This document shows positions 18,144 to 26,754 of a stretch of DNA of 64,000 bases, piece by piece. This DNA comes from Novosphingobium sp. AAP83. GTDB taxonomy: Bacteria; Pseudomonadota; Alphaproteobacteria; Sphingomonadales; Sphingomonadaceae. The notes beneath the pieces were generated by a model, which ran no database searches, had not been told where the DNA came from, and saw only the letters and a program-made list of their open reading frames with translations. Both the position numbers and the translations under genes were made by a program. Positions within the stretch are counted from its first letter, which is position 1; every line of letters begins with the position of its first letter. The DNA is taken from NCBI RefSeq assembly GCF_001295795.1, contig NZ_LJHY01000019.1:1-64000 (forward strand), given 5' to 3'.

Positions 18144-18199
18144 AGAGCGGGGTTGGGAATGGCGAGAGTGGGGTTGGCAATGATGAACGTAGGGCTGGA
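18137..18199. repeat. Degenerate 21-bp tandem repeat, 3 copies
   Basis: Three successive units start AATGACGAGAGCGGGGTTGGG, AATGGCGAGAGTGGGGTTGGC and AATGATGAACGTAGGGCTGGA. The first overlaps the right end of the REP-like palindrome, so the array seems to have grown from its edge and then diverged. Confidence 0.7.
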
Positions 18200-18266
18200 G
18201 ATTGAGAAGGTCAGTGAGCGGGATCACCGCCCTTCCCGCTCCTCCTGAGCCTATCGAAGCGCCCCC

Positions 18267-19631
18267 TCACCCCTTCTTCTTCTTCATCGCATCATGGAAC
18301 TGGTCGGCCCAGCCCGGCTTGATCAGTTGCTCTGCCCGCACCATCCGCAATTCGCCGTCGGCCACATCGCGCGAGACGGCGCTGCCTGCGGCGACGATGG
18401 CGTCTGCGCCGATCTTTACCGGCGCGATCAGGGCGGAGTTCGAGCCGATGAAGGCGCGTTCGCCGATGACGGTTTTGTGTTTGAAATAGCCGTCATAATT
18501 GCAGGTGATTGTGCCTGCGCCGATATTGGCCCCTGCCCCCACGGTGGCATCGCCAAGGTAGGTGAGGTGATTGGCCTTTGCGCCTTTGTGCATCGTGGTG
18601 TTTTTCACCTCGACGAAATTGCCGATCTTCACCTTTTCCCCCAGCACCGCACCGGGGCGCAGGCGGGCATAGGGGCCGATGTGGACGCCCTGCGCAAGGG
18701 TTGCGCCCTCCAAGTGGCTGAAGGCGTGGATCGTCACGTGATCAGCCACATTGACGCCGGGGCCGAAGAACACGTTGGGTTCGATCAGGACATCGCGGCC
18801 TAGCTGCGTGTCCCATGCGAACCACACTGTTTCGGGCGCGATCAGGGTGGCGCCATCGGCCATCGCCTGCGCGCGGCGGCGCTGTTGCCAACGGCCTTCG
18901 GCATCGGCCAGTTCGGCGCGGCTGTTAATGCCCGCCACTTCATCGGCATCGGCAGTGACGACAACCGCGCAAGTGCGGCCATCCGCAATCGCGATGTTGA
19001 CCACATCGGGCAGATAGTATTCGCCCGCCGCGTTATCATTGCCGACGCGCGCGAGCAGGCCGAACAGATCGGCGCTACGCACCGCCATCAGCCCTGAATT
19101 GCAGATGCGGCAGGCGCGCTCGGCCTCGGTTGCGTCCTTGTGCTCCACCATCTTGACGATGCGGCCATCGGCATCGGCGATGATGCGGCCATATTGCAGC
19201 GGATCGGCAGGGGCAAAGCCGAGCACGACGGCGGCGGGATTATCGCCCGCGTGCAGCCGTTCGAGCATGGCTTGCATCGTGGCAGCACTGACGAAGGGGA
19301 CATCGCCATAGAGCACCAGCACATCGCCATCAAAGCCCGCCAGCGCTGCCTCTGCCTGTTGCACGGCGTGGGCGGTGCCAAGCTGCGGGTCTTGCACCGC
19401 GATGGTGGCGGTTGTCCCCAGCGCCTTTTCCAACTGGTCACGCCCGTGGCCTGCGATCACCACTTGGCGTGCGGGGGAAAGCTGCGCGGCGCTGGCCATC
19501 AGGTGCATCAGCATGGGGCGGCCCGCGATGGGGTGGAGGACCTTGTGCAGGTCGCTCTTCATGCGGGTGCCTTTTCCGGCGGCGAGGATGATGGTGGCGA
19601 CGGGGGCTGTGGCGGGGGCGTTTTCAGTCAT
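18267..19631 (-). CDS. glmU: Bifunctional UDP-N-acetylglucosamine pyrophosphorylase / glucosamine-1-phosphate acetyltransferase
   Basis: GlmU acetylates glucosamine 1-phosphate and couples it to UTP, giving UDP-GlcNAc. The protein (454 residues from ATG 19631) has the nucleotidyltransferase motif LAAGKGTRMKSDLHKVLHP at its N-terminus and a left-handed beta-helix acetyltransferase domain from about residue 255 on (KIGNFVEVKNTTMHKGAKANH, then YDGYFKHKTVIGERAFIGSN). It is divergent from gph with about 60 bp between them. The open frame continues 7 codons upstream, but MTENAPATAPVATIILAAGKG fits family starts. Confidence 0.97.
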   Translation of the reverse strand: MTENAPATAPVATIILAAGKGTRMKSDLHKVLHPIAGRPMLMHLMASAAQLSPARQVVIAGHGRDQLEKALGTTATIAVQDPQLGTAHAVQQAEAALAGFDGDVLVLYGDVPFVSAATMQAMLERLHAGDNPAAVVLGFAPADPLQYGRIIADADGRIVKMVEHKDATEAERACRICNSGLMAVRSADLFGLLARVGNDNAAGEYYLPDVVNIAIADGRTCAVVVTADADEVAGINSRAELADAEGRWQQRRRAQAMADGATLIAPETVWFAWDTQLGRDVLIEPNVFFGPGVNVADHVTIHAFSHLEGATLAQGVHIGPYARLRPGAVLGEKVKIGNFVEVKNTTMHKGAKANHLTYLGDATVGAGANIGAGTITCNYDGYFKHKTVIGERAFIGSNSALIAPVKIGADAIVAAGSAVSRDVADGELRMVRAEQLIKPGWADQFHDAMKKKKG

Positions 19632-19692
19632 GCAGATACCTTTGCCAGACAAATCTTGCGCTTTCCAGAACGGGAAGCCACTTGAACGCGTG

Positions 19693-20379
19693 ATGATAAA
19701 ATTTCCTTACGACATTGTCGGATTCGACCTCGACGGCACGCTTTTCGATACGAGCCGCGATCTGGGCGTTGCGCTGAACCATGCGCTGGCGCTGGCGGGG
19801 CGTCCGCCGGTGCCACTGGAGGATGTGACGCGCCACATCGGCGGCGGCGCGGCGCAGATGCTGCGATCGGCGCTGAGCGAATCAGGCGGGGTGGACGAGG
19901 CCGCGTTTGACGGGCTTCAGGCCGAGCTGGTGGCGTTTTACGGGCGCAACATCGCCGCCCATACCGCGCTGTTTCCCGGCGGCGCGGCGATGCTTGATGC
20001 GCTGGACGAACGCGGCGTGAAAATCGCGATTGCGACGAACAAGAAGGAAAGCCTTGCGGTCCGGCTGTTTGAGGAACTGGGCCTGCTGCACCGCTTTGCC
20101 TGCGTGATTGGTGGCGATACGCTGGGTCCGGGCACGTCCAAGCCGCGCCCCGATATGCTGCATGCGATGGTTGAGCGCTGCGGCGGCGGCAAGGCGGCGT
20201 TCGTGGGCGATACCACGTTCGATACAGGCGCTGCGCGCGCGGCGGGGTTGCCGGTTGTGGCGGTGCGCTTTGGCTTTTGCGATCTGCCGCCCGATGATCT
20301 GGGAGCCGATGCGGTGATCGATCATTTCGATGATCTGGTATCCGTGCTTGAACGGCTGGGTCAATCTGGCATATTGTAA
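19693..20379 (+). CDS. gph: HAD-family phosphoglycolate phosphatase
   Basis: This is a 228-residue HAD superfamily hydrolase. Motif I is FDLDGTLFDT (nucleophile Asp), the motif II region is IAIATNKKE, and motif III/IV is KPRPDMLHAMVERCGGGKAAFVGDTTFDT. The small helical cap (type 1) and the length fit phosphoglycolate phosphatases, which clear 2-phosphoglycolate from DNA repair. Related sugar-phosphate substrates cannot be excluded. ATG 19693 gives the canonical N-terminus (MIKFPYDIVGFDLDGTL). Confidence 0.85.
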   Translation: MIKFPYDIVGFDLDGTLFDTSRDLGVALNHALALAGRPPVPLEDVTRHIGGGAAQMLRSALSESGGVDEAAFDGLQAELVAFYGRNIAAHTALFPGGAAMLDALDERGVKIAIATNKKESLAVRLFEELGLLHRFACVIGGDTLGPGTSKPRPDMLHAMVERCGGGKAAFVGDTTFDTGAARAAGLPVVAVRFGFCDLPPDDLGADAVIDHFDDLVSVLERLGQSGIL

Positions 20380-20412
20380 GTAACACTAACGATAATCGAG
20401 AAGGAGCCGGCG

Positions 20413-21276
20413 ATGTCAGAAGAGTACGTTCCCCCCAAAGTGTGGACATGGGACAAGGCCAATGGCGGCGCATTTGCCAGTGTGAACCGGCCCGTCGCTG
20501 GCCCGACCAGCGAACGCGAACTGCCCGTGGGCAAGCACCCGTTTCAGGTCTATTCGCTGGGCACGCCCAATGGCCAGAAGGCCACGATCATGCTGGAAGA
20601 ACTGCTCCAGATGGGCTTTGCCGAAGCCGAATACGACGCATGGCTGATCAAGATCTTTGATGGCGACCAGTTCACCAGTGGTTATGTGGAGATCAACCCT
20701 AACTCCAAAATCCCCGCGATGGTGGACCGCTCCGGCCCCGAACCGTTCCGCGTATTTGAATCAGGCGCAATCCTGATGCATCTGGCCGAGAAGTTCGGCG
20801 TTTTGCTGCCCTCATCGGGCGCGGCGCGGGCGGAATGCCTTTCATGGCTGTTCTGGCAGGTGGGCAGCGCGCCGTTCATCGGCGGCGGCTTTGGCCACTT
20901 CTACCACTACGCGCCCTTCAAGATCGAATATGCGATTAATCGCTATGCGATGGAGACCAAGCGCCTGTTCGACGTGGCCAACCGCCAGCTGGCAAAGACG
21001 CGCTTTCTGGCGGGCGATGAATACACCATCGCCGATATCGCGACCTACACCTGGTTCGGCAACATCTATCGCGGCGAGGCTTATGGCGAGGCAGCGACGT
21101 TCCTTTCGATGCACGAATACGAGCATGTCGGCCGCTGGGTCAGCGAAATTGACGCCCGCCCCGGCGTGCTGCGCGGGCGCCTTGTGAATTCCAGCAAGGG
21201 TATTTCCGAGCGCCACGACGCCAGTGATTTCAACGCTTTACCGCCTGAATCGCTGCAAGGCATCGTCAAAGGTTAG
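20413..21276 (+). CDS. yghU: Glutathione S-transferase family protein YghU (glutathione-dependent disulfide-bond oxidoreductase)
   Basis: The 287-residue length and the N-terminus (YVPPKVWTWDKANGGAFAS) match E. coli YghU, a nu-class glutathione transferase with disulfide-reductase activity. The thioredoxin-like domain follows (PFQVYSLGTPNGQKATIMLEE), with VEINPNSKIPAMVD and FESGAILMHLAEK as glutathione-binding segments. The C-terminal helical domain has GDEYTIADIATYTWFG. A clear ribosome-binding site (GAAGGAG) precedes ATG 20413. Confidence 0.92.
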   Translation: MSEEYVPPKVWTWDKANGGAFASVNRPVAGPTSERELPVGKHPFQVYSLGTPNGQKATIMLEELLQMGFAEAEYDAWLIKIFDGDQFTSGYVEINPNSKIPAMVDRSGPEPFRVFESGAILMHLAEKFGVLLPSSGAARAECLSWLFWQVGSAPFIGGGFGHFYHYAPFKIEYAINRYAMETKRLFDVANRQLAKTRFLAGDEYTIADIATYTWFGNIYRGEAYGEAATFLSMHEYEHVGRWVSEIDARPGVLRGRLVNSSKGISERHDASDFNALPPESLQGIVKG

Positions 21277-21368
21277 TGATGAAATGCAGGGGGTGTGGAA
21301 AATGCCCAAAAGTATCGCCCTCCCCCCCTTTTCATCCGCTTCGCCCGCGCTATAAGCGCGGCTCCTGA

Positions 21369-21443
21369 TGGGGCGTCGCCAAGTGGTAAGGCAGCGGCTT
21401 TTGATGCCGCCATTCGCAGGTTCGAATCCTGCCGCCCCAGCCA
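21369..21443 (+). tRNA. tRNA-Gln (anticodon UUG)
   Basis: This is a 75-nt cloverleaf with an encoded CCA end. The acceptor stem TGGGGCG pairs with CGCCCCA. The anticodon stem GCGGC / GCCGC holds the loop TTTTGAT with anticodon TTG at 21401-21403. The T arm contains GGTTCGAATCC. The sequence after it becomes AT-rich, and the following 900 bp hold decayed or unrecognised material, so its 3' end could be an integration target. No second copy of the 3' end was found nearby. Confidence 0.95.
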
Positions 21444-21615
21444 GGAATAAAAAATCATTATATTACGATTATATAAGAGATTTTTGATGCACTTTGCTGG
21501 CCCCGTTTGTGCAATCACGAGACCAATACATTTAGTAGATAACCAGCATCTCCCAAGATCGTGATTCTCAAAGTGGGTCCGCCTCGTTTCGCAGCTCTAT
21601 CTCGCGCACGCGGTA

Positions 21616-21930
21616 CTATTGGATCGTCAGCTTTTTAGCGAAGTCAATTACACCCCAGCTTTCACGGACGGCGATACTCCCGATGGTGAAAAGAGTCGCG
21701 AGATTGGCGAAGCCATCTAGCTTGGCCGAACCAAGCGTCAGACCTAGTCCGCCAACACTTACGTCAGCGCAGTTGCAATAAAGGCTAGTACGGTCAACAC
21801 GGTGAGCTGACAGGCGTACCCCAATCGCCACGCTCACGATGTTCAAAGGTGCCGAAATTTTGCGCATCAAGGGAATTCTCAATCTGGAGGGAGCGGCGCA
21901 GCCATGGATGATCCATGGGGTGCAGCACAT
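21616..21930 (-). CDS. Possible small hypothetical protein
   Basis: This is an open frame of up to 104 residues; starting at MRKISAPLNIVSVAIG it is about 83 residues. It has two mildly hydrophobic stretches (LNIVSVAIGVRL and FANLATLFTIGSIAV). No family is recognised. Its 5' end overlaps the start of the Zur-like gene on the other strand. The surrounding 170 bp from the tRNA (21444-21615) is AT-rich and shows nothing else. It may not be a real gene. Confidence 0.25.
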   Translation of the reverse strand: MCCTPWIIHGCAAPSRLRIPLMRKISAPLNIVSVAIGVRLSAHRVDRTSLYCNCADVSVGGLGLTLGSAKLDGFANLATLFTIGSIAVRESWGVIDFAKKLTIQ

Positions 21931-22313
21931 TTTTCAGCCTCCGGTCAGGCTGGATACATGGCCTTCAGACGACAGGCCAACAGGCCGCTGAGCGTTTTGA
22001 TATTGCGGAACAAGCGGGCGCTCTTGGCGCGCACATTGTCGCCAACCAAATCTATCGCACGCTGGCACGCCTGATCGATATGCGGGCTGTTCTGCGCATC
22101 GAGACGCTAAACGCTTACATCGTTTATCAGTCTGCCGCGAACATCTGTCTGGTCTGTAGCGATTGTCACATGATTGAATTGGTCGAAATGCCCGGGATCA
22201 GGGGCGCTATCGTTGATGCCGCGCCGGCAAGCCATTTCGAGGTGCTCAAGGGGCTCATCGAGGCGCAAGGTCAATGCGTTGATTGCCGAAAGTTCGGCCT
22301 TGAGGCAGAATGA
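21904..22313 (+). pseudogene. Zur-like Fur-family regulator, apparently frameshifted
   Basis: The C-terminal part in the frame of 22313 is a good Fur-superfamily match of the Zur type. It includes FDIAEQAGALG, QIYRTLARLIDMRAVLRIE (winged helix), CLVCSDCHMIELVE (first Cys pair) and EAQGQCVDC (second Cys pair). The expected preceding helix, GYMAFRRQANRPLS, is encoded in a different frame from 21904. The two frames would join as RPLSV-FDIAE if the run of four T at 21995-21998 had one more T. So either one base was lost (pseudogene), the sequence has an error, or a shorter protein from ATG 21915 with an altered N-terminus is made. It neighbours a ZnuD-like receptor, its expected regulatory target. 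Confidence 0.75.
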
Positions 22314-22358
22314 TCCACGTTCACGGCAGAATTCTGGCCCGGAAACCATGACAAACAA

Positions 22359-22389
22359 CCGGGGCGGAACGAGCCGCCCCGGTTTTTCA
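22359..22389. terminator. Bidirectional Rho-independent terminator
   Basis: The 10-bp stem ACCGGGGCGG / CCGCCCCGGT with a 6-base loop is followed by TTTTT on the plus strand. On the minus strand it is followed by TTGTTTG. It sits between the convergent ends of the Zur-like gene and the ZnuD-like receptor gene. Confidence 0.88.
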
Positions 22390-22390
22390 T

Positions 22391-24535
22391 TCAGAAGCTA
22401 ACGCGCGCGCTCAGGCGGATGTCGCGGCCAAATAGCGGGGCTACGTCCTTGAGAAAGCTTGTGTGTCGCCGGGCTTCCACGTCGAAAATGTTATTGGCTT
22501 GCAGAATGAATGTGGTCTGTGCCTCCGGTCCAAACGGCTTCCATGAGACACTGGCATTAACCATGGTCCATGCAGGCGTGGCGGTTTCAAAAACGGCAAC
22601 GCGGCGCTGTGCGGTTGCGTGTTCCACTTCCACGCGGCCACCCAATGCATTTCCTGTGGCTTCAACGCCGCCAATCATCCGCAACGGTGGTATGCGTGGC
22701 ACTGCGCCACCCCCGCCCAGAATATCAGCGCGCGTATAGTCGACAAGGCCCGTTGCCTCGATGCGCGTCTGCCCCAATTGCGCCAGCGTGACCGCACCTT
22801 CAACTTCAAAACCGTAAAAGCGCGCGTCGGTTTGCGCATATTGGAACACAGGCAATTCGTCTTCTTCATCTCCTGTCGCATTCAACGAAATGAAGTTGTC
22901 AAACCGGTTGAAGAAGCCCGACAATTCCAACCGCCAACCTGCGCCGCGCCCGCGCAAAACAGCCTCTGCGCCCAGTTGCCGCTCAGTCCTGAAATTGGGG
23001 TTGCCAATCTCGAAAGCACGGGTTGCTGCATGCGCGCCATTGGCAAAGAGCTCTTCGGCCGATGGCGCACGTTCGGCACGTGCAAGGCTCAACGCCAAGC
23101 GCCAACCTTCGCCGAGTTGCAATGACCCGCCAGCCGATAGCGACACAGCACTGAATCGACGCTCACGGCCGATTTCAGCAGACTTCACAGTGCTGTGTTC
23201 ATAGCGACCAGCGGCCTCCAAACGCAGGCTGCCAAGATCAAACTCTTGCAAAGTGAACAGGCCGAACTGGCGCGTCTGGTTTGCAGGGATATAGGCTTCT
23301 TCCCCGACAGCGCTGAAATTGCGGCTGAAGATTTGCATGCCGGTAGCCCCCTGCCAGCCATCAAGCTCGGCTTGCACCAGTTCGACACGCGCTTCCCAAC
23401 TGCGATTGAAGAAACTCGTGCCAATCTCCCCTGTATCTTCGATCTCGTCGTGGCGGTAATCGGCCCAACCTGCGCGTACCTTCAGTTCCTTGAATGCGCC
23501 GTCAAGCGGCACCGCCCCACGCAGATCGACGCGCGTCTGGCGCATATCGAGTGTGATATCTTCGTGGCCGTGGCCATGCTCATCGCCATGATCTTCATCG
23601 TGATCTTCATGGTGATCTTCGTCATGGTCGTCGTCATGGTCATCGTGGCCGATTTCAAGACCGTTGGGGATGCCATAGCGGTTTGCAAGGTGGCTAACCG
23701 CTACACCAAAATTGGCCCCATCCTGACCAACCCAAGCCAGGCCGCCTGCCACATCCCAGGTGCGTGCGGCGGTATTCTCAACCCTGCCAAAAGCGCCCGC
23801 ATCCTCAGCCACTTCGCCGCCTTCTTCCGCAGCAGCATCCCGCAATTCACGGCTAAAAACAAAGCCTCCGCTGCGGTAGTTATCCGATTCAAAGAAGCTG
23901 CCATCAACGTGGGCCACAAAACCACCACCCAACGGCGCATTCACCGAGGCGCCGATGTTGCGTTCACGCGCAGCCGATGCATAACCTGCCACGGCATCAA
24001 CGTGCGGCCCGCCGTCGGGTACTTCGCGCGGGATACGCAGATCGCGCATGTTGACCACGCCGCCAATCGCGCCGGAACCATAGAGCAAGGCGGCAGGTCC
24101 GCGCAGAATTTCGATGCGGTCTGCCAAAAGCGGATTGATCGCAACCGCATGGTCAACAGAAGTGTTCGAAACGTCAAAACTGCCGACCCCGTCGGTCAAC
24201 ACGCGGACGCGCTCATTGTCCAAACCGCGCAAAATCGGGCGGGAAGCATTCGGACCAAAGAAGCTGGCAGACACACCCGGTTGGCGTGCCAGTGTCTCGC
24301 CGATGGTGGAACGCTGCTGCAATTGCAAAGCATCGCCCTGCAGAACTGTGACAGCCGTGGCGACCATTTCGCGATCACGCTCATAAGGTGCGGTCACGAT
24401 GATTTCGGTTGATGGTTGGCTATGCGCGCGGTTCTGATCGCCGTCTTCGGCGGCGCGCTCATCCGCAAAAGCGGGAAAAGAAAAGGCCAGCGCGGCGGAC
24501 GCAGTACTGCTGGCAAGCAAGCGAGAAAGTTTCAT
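22391..24535 (-). CDS. znuD: TonB-dependent receptor, ZnuD-like (zinc)
   Basis: This is a 714-residue outer-membrane receptor from ATG 24535, which has AAGGAT upstream. The signal peptide (about residues 1-24, ending FPAFA) is followed by a TonB-box-like IIVTAPYERD and a plug domain with QRSTIGETLARQPGVSA and RIEILRGPAALLYG. A 22-strand barrel ends in RLSARVSF. An extracellular-loop stretch (about residues 294-325, bases 23560-23655) is almost only Asp, His, Glu and Gly. This is the hallmark of ZnuD-type receptors, where it captures zinc. Adjacent zur-like DNA and a palindromic operator upstream fit zinc control. Another divalent metal cannot be excluded. Confidence 0.88.
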   Translation of the reverse strand: MKLSRLLASSTASAALAFSFPAFADERAAEDGDQNRAHSQPSTEIIVTAPYERDREMVATAVTVLQGDALQLQQRSTIGETLARQPGVSASFFGPNASRPILRGLDNERVRVLTDGVGSFDVSNTSVDHAVAINPLLADRIEILRGPAALLYGSGAIGGVVNMRDLRIPREVPDGGPHVDAVAGYASAARERNIGASVNAPLGGGFVAHVDGSFFESDNYRSGGFVFSRELRDAAAEEGGEVAEDAGAFGRVENTAARTWDVAGGLAWVGQDGANFGVAVSHLANRYGIPNGLEIGHDDHDDDHDEDHHEDHDEDHGDEHGHGHEDITLDMRQTRVDLRGAVPLDGAFKELKVRAGWADYRHDEIEDTGEIGTSFFNRSWEARVELVQAELDGWQGATGMQIFSRNFSAVGEEAYIPANQTRQFGLFTLQEFDLGSLRLEAAGRYEHSTVKSAEIGRERRFSAVSLSAGGSLQLGEGWRLALSLARAERAPSAEELFANGAHAATRAFEIGNPNFRTERQLGAEAVLRGRGAGWRLELSGFFNRFDNFISLNATGDEEDELPVFQYAQTDARFYGFEVEGAVTLAQLGQTRIEATGLVDYTRADILGGGGAVPRIPPLRMIGGVEATGNALGGRVEVEHATAQRRVAVFETATPAWTMVNASVSWKPFGPEAQTTFILQANNIFDVEARRHTSFLKDVAPLFGRDIRLSARVSF

Positions 24536-24621
24536 TGCAAGATATCCTTTTTGCGATCCGTGCTGCTGTTTAGACACAGCAGCGCAAACTGGGCTCGCAG
24601 GCGCTATAAACGACCTTCTGT

Positions 24622-24642
24622 ATATGATACAAGATATCATAT
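24622..24642 (-). promoter_or_regulatory. Candidate Zur/Fur-family operator of the ZnuD-like receptor gene
   Basis: ATATGATA and TATCATAT are perfect 8-bp inverted arms around CAAGA. In 7-1-7 form the core is TGATACA-A-GATATCA (24625-24639). It lies about 90 bp upstream of the receptor start and resembles the palindrome at 29461-29475 in front of the second receptor operon. Binding by a zinc regulator is inferred. Confidence 0.6.
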
Positions 24643-24651
24643 CGTGATTTT

Positions 24652-24855
24652 TTGAGGCCAGTGCACAGGCACGCTAGAAGCCTCGCACCCGGCAAAACGC
24701 GGGTCGCGCACGAATTTGCTCTGGCGGAAGATTACCTGACTGACCTGACCGAGAGAGACATCACGCAAGATGCTCGAATGCGGTCCAAGCGTTTTGGGCG
24801 CACCTTACCGATGGCGCCACCCAGCATGCTATCAACCATCAGAAATCAGCGATAA
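24652..24855 (+). pseudogene. Possible remnant of an MntR/DtxR-like regulator
   Basis: This 67-codon open frame reads TRVAHEFALAEDYLTDLTE near its start. That recalls the AHxxELAEDYVELIxDLI segment at the N-terminus of MntR-type manganese regulators. The rest no longer resembles a winged helix, and the frame runs into the end of the neighbouring receptor gene. The similarity is short and may be chance. Otherwise the 200-bp gap holds only the promoter region of the ZnuD-like gene. Confidence 0.2.
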
Positions 24856-26749
24856 TCGATCCTGTCAACCGGCGCGGGGCGTTGGTTCTGAACCCGCCAC
24901 CGCCGGAAACCCGCCAGCCAAACACATTGGTGATGTTGGCAAGTTTGACCCGCAATATGGCCGCGCTCTTGCGTATCTTGAAGCGATAACGGGCGGCGAT
25001 GTCTGCAGTGAGGCGTTGGGGAATGGAAAAGCGGTTCCGGGCATCAGCCTCGCGCTGTCCTTCGTAAAGCATGCGAAGATCCACTGACCAGCGCTGCTGC
25101 CAAGCGGGCATCCAGTCAAAACTGGCATCCACCAGTGTGCGTGTGCGACCGATGGGGCGGTGACCCAGGCGACCGTCTTCTACCGCGTCGCCCGTCACGC
25201 GCGGATCCATCAGCACCGCGCCAACCACGAAACTGAGCCCTTGAACCGGCTTGCCCGATATCGAGAACTCATAGCCTTTGTGCTGCACTTCGCCCAAGGT
25301 GCGGTAGAAGTTGTCGGTGGTGTCGATCTCGAAATAGGGCTTGCGAAGATCGAACCAGGAAACCACAGCCCGGATGCTGGCAGGCAAGGCGATGCGCAGC
25401 CCGGCTTCCCTTTGCCTTGTGCGCAACGCTGGTAGCACTTCGTTGGCGTTTACAGCGTTCACCGGCGCAGCGCCGGTTTCCTCCAGCCCGCGCGTGGTTG
25501 CTGCATAGAGCGTCAAGCCTGCCGTTGCCTTCACAGCAAGCGCGGCATTCCAAAGCCAATTCCGGTCGCGGCGCGAAAAGTTCGGCAAAGTCGGGCTATC
25601 GATGGCCTTGCGGTAATCGCTGCGAGTAACGCCAAGGTTCAATTCGCCACGATCCTGCCAGACCAGATCGTAGCCGATCGAGGCAAGCGTCTGCCGCACG
25701 CGATCATCGGTGAGCAGGCCATACTGCCGTTCAGGCTCGGGCACCGGGTCCGGCACGCCGATCTCGCCCTCGCCAAGGCCCGCAAGATCAAAACCGCCAT
25801 AGCGGGCATCGACAGTGCGCCCACGCACTGATGCAATAAGGCGGTGGCGACGCGGACCATCGCGGAAATCACGCGTCACGCGCGCTTCGCCCGACCAGGA
25901 TACATATGTCTGATCGCGGCCCGACTGAATGAAGCGCTGTCCAATGCCGGAACGATCAACCTGCGAAAACCACGCCGAGGCGAAATCATCCTGCGTGAAA
26001 CGGCTATTGAACAGCCCCGCCTCCAGCTTCCAGTTGCCCAGCGCGGTCTTGGCGATGCCACCGAAGTTCTGGCTATGCCCTGACCACTGGCCCCAATCCT
26101 GTCCGAAAAAGCGCCTGCGCGTGATTTCCTTCGGAAGGAACGGTCCTGCCGTATAGATCAGAGGGCCGCGCTCTTCATCGCCGTAATCATAGCGGCTGAA
26201 GAAGGCTGTGACCTCGGTGCGGGCCGCAGGCTGCCAGCGAACCACGTTACCATAGCTCACGAACCACGCGTTGACCCCGTCGGCGTAACGATCATCGAAG
26301 TAGCCGATAGCGGGATAGATGCCGAGATTGGACGTGAGCGGAATACCCGCTTCTACCGTTGCATCGACGCCGAAATAATCCCCTGCGTTGATCCGGGTGG
26401 TGACGATCGTCCTGTCACTATTGGCGCGCCGCAAGGTGGCATCGACAATACCGGTGGGCGCTGGAAACGGCTGTCCGAAAGCGGTCAGCCCGACCTTGAT
26501 ATCGCTTCCTGCAACGAACAGGTCGCTGATTGCGCCGGATTCATTATAATACAACCCTTCGATCCGCGCATTGCCCGCATCGCTGGCCGAAAACCCGCGC
26601 ACTTCGCCATTGGCATATATTCCGACAGATTCGCTGCCAACGCTTTTGCCGAACCCGTCATCTGCCGCCGTCGCCGCATTCTCATTGGCACGTTGCGCAT
26701 GTGCATCTGCCGAGATCAATGCCCCCACGGCGACGAGAATGGCACGCAT
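24839..26749 (-). CDS. Atypical TonB-dependent receptor (compact plug), third gene of receptor operon
   Basis: This is a 636-residue outer-membrane protein with a signal peptide (about residues 1-18). The mature start DDGFGKSVGSESVGIY leads to RGFSASDAGNARIEGLYY and PFPAPTGIVDATL. In this subfamily these replace the longer canonical plug. The barrel follows and ends RLTGSIIADF. The gene at 45259-47202 encodes a clear paralogue. It starts 5 bases after the DUF1826 gene and is the last gene of the three-gene operon. Its cargo is unknown; a metal chelate fits the context. Confidence 0.85.
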   Translation of the reverse strand: MRAILVAVGALISADAHAQRANENAATAADDGFGKSVGSESVGIYANGEVRGFSASDAGNARIEGLYYNESGAISDLFVAGSDIKVGLTAFGQPFPAPTGIVDATLRRANSDRTIVTTRINAGDYFGVDATVEAGIPLTSNLGIYPAIGYFDDRYADGVNAWFVSYGNVVRWQPAARTEVTAFFSRYDYGDEERGPLIYTAGPFLPKEITRRRFFGQDWGQWSGHSQNFGGIAKTALGNWKLEAGLFNSRFTQDDFASAWFSQVDRSGIGQRFIQSGRDQTYVSWSGEARVTRDFRDGPRRHRLIASVRGRTVDARYGGFDLAGLGEGEIGVPDPVPEPERQYGLLTDDRVRQTLASIGYDLVWQDRGELNLGVTRSDYRKAIDSPTLPNFSRRDRNWLWNAALAVKATAGLTLYAATTRGLEETGAAPVNAVNANEVLPALRTRQREAGLRIALPASIRAVVSWFDLRKPYFEIDTTDNFYRTLGEVQHKGYEFSISGKPVQGLSFVVGAVLMDPRVTGDAVEDGRLGHRPIGRTRTLVDASFDWMPAWQQRWSVDLRMLYEGQREADARNRFSIPQRLTADIAARYRFKIRKSAAILRVKLANITNVFGWRVSGGGGFRTNAPRRLTGSIIADF

Positions 26750-26754
26750 TTTTC

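Noticed and set aside
21273..21518. Minus-strand open frame containing RQDSNLRMAASKAAALPLG
   Set aside because: This is the familiar false protein read from the antisense strand of a tRNA gene.
23195..24412. A 405-codon plus-strand open frame with a hydrophobic run
   Set aside because: It is antisense to the ZnuD-like receptor. The apparent membrane segment (VAMLIAMIFIVIFMVIFVM) is only the reverse reading of the His/Asp-rich loop.
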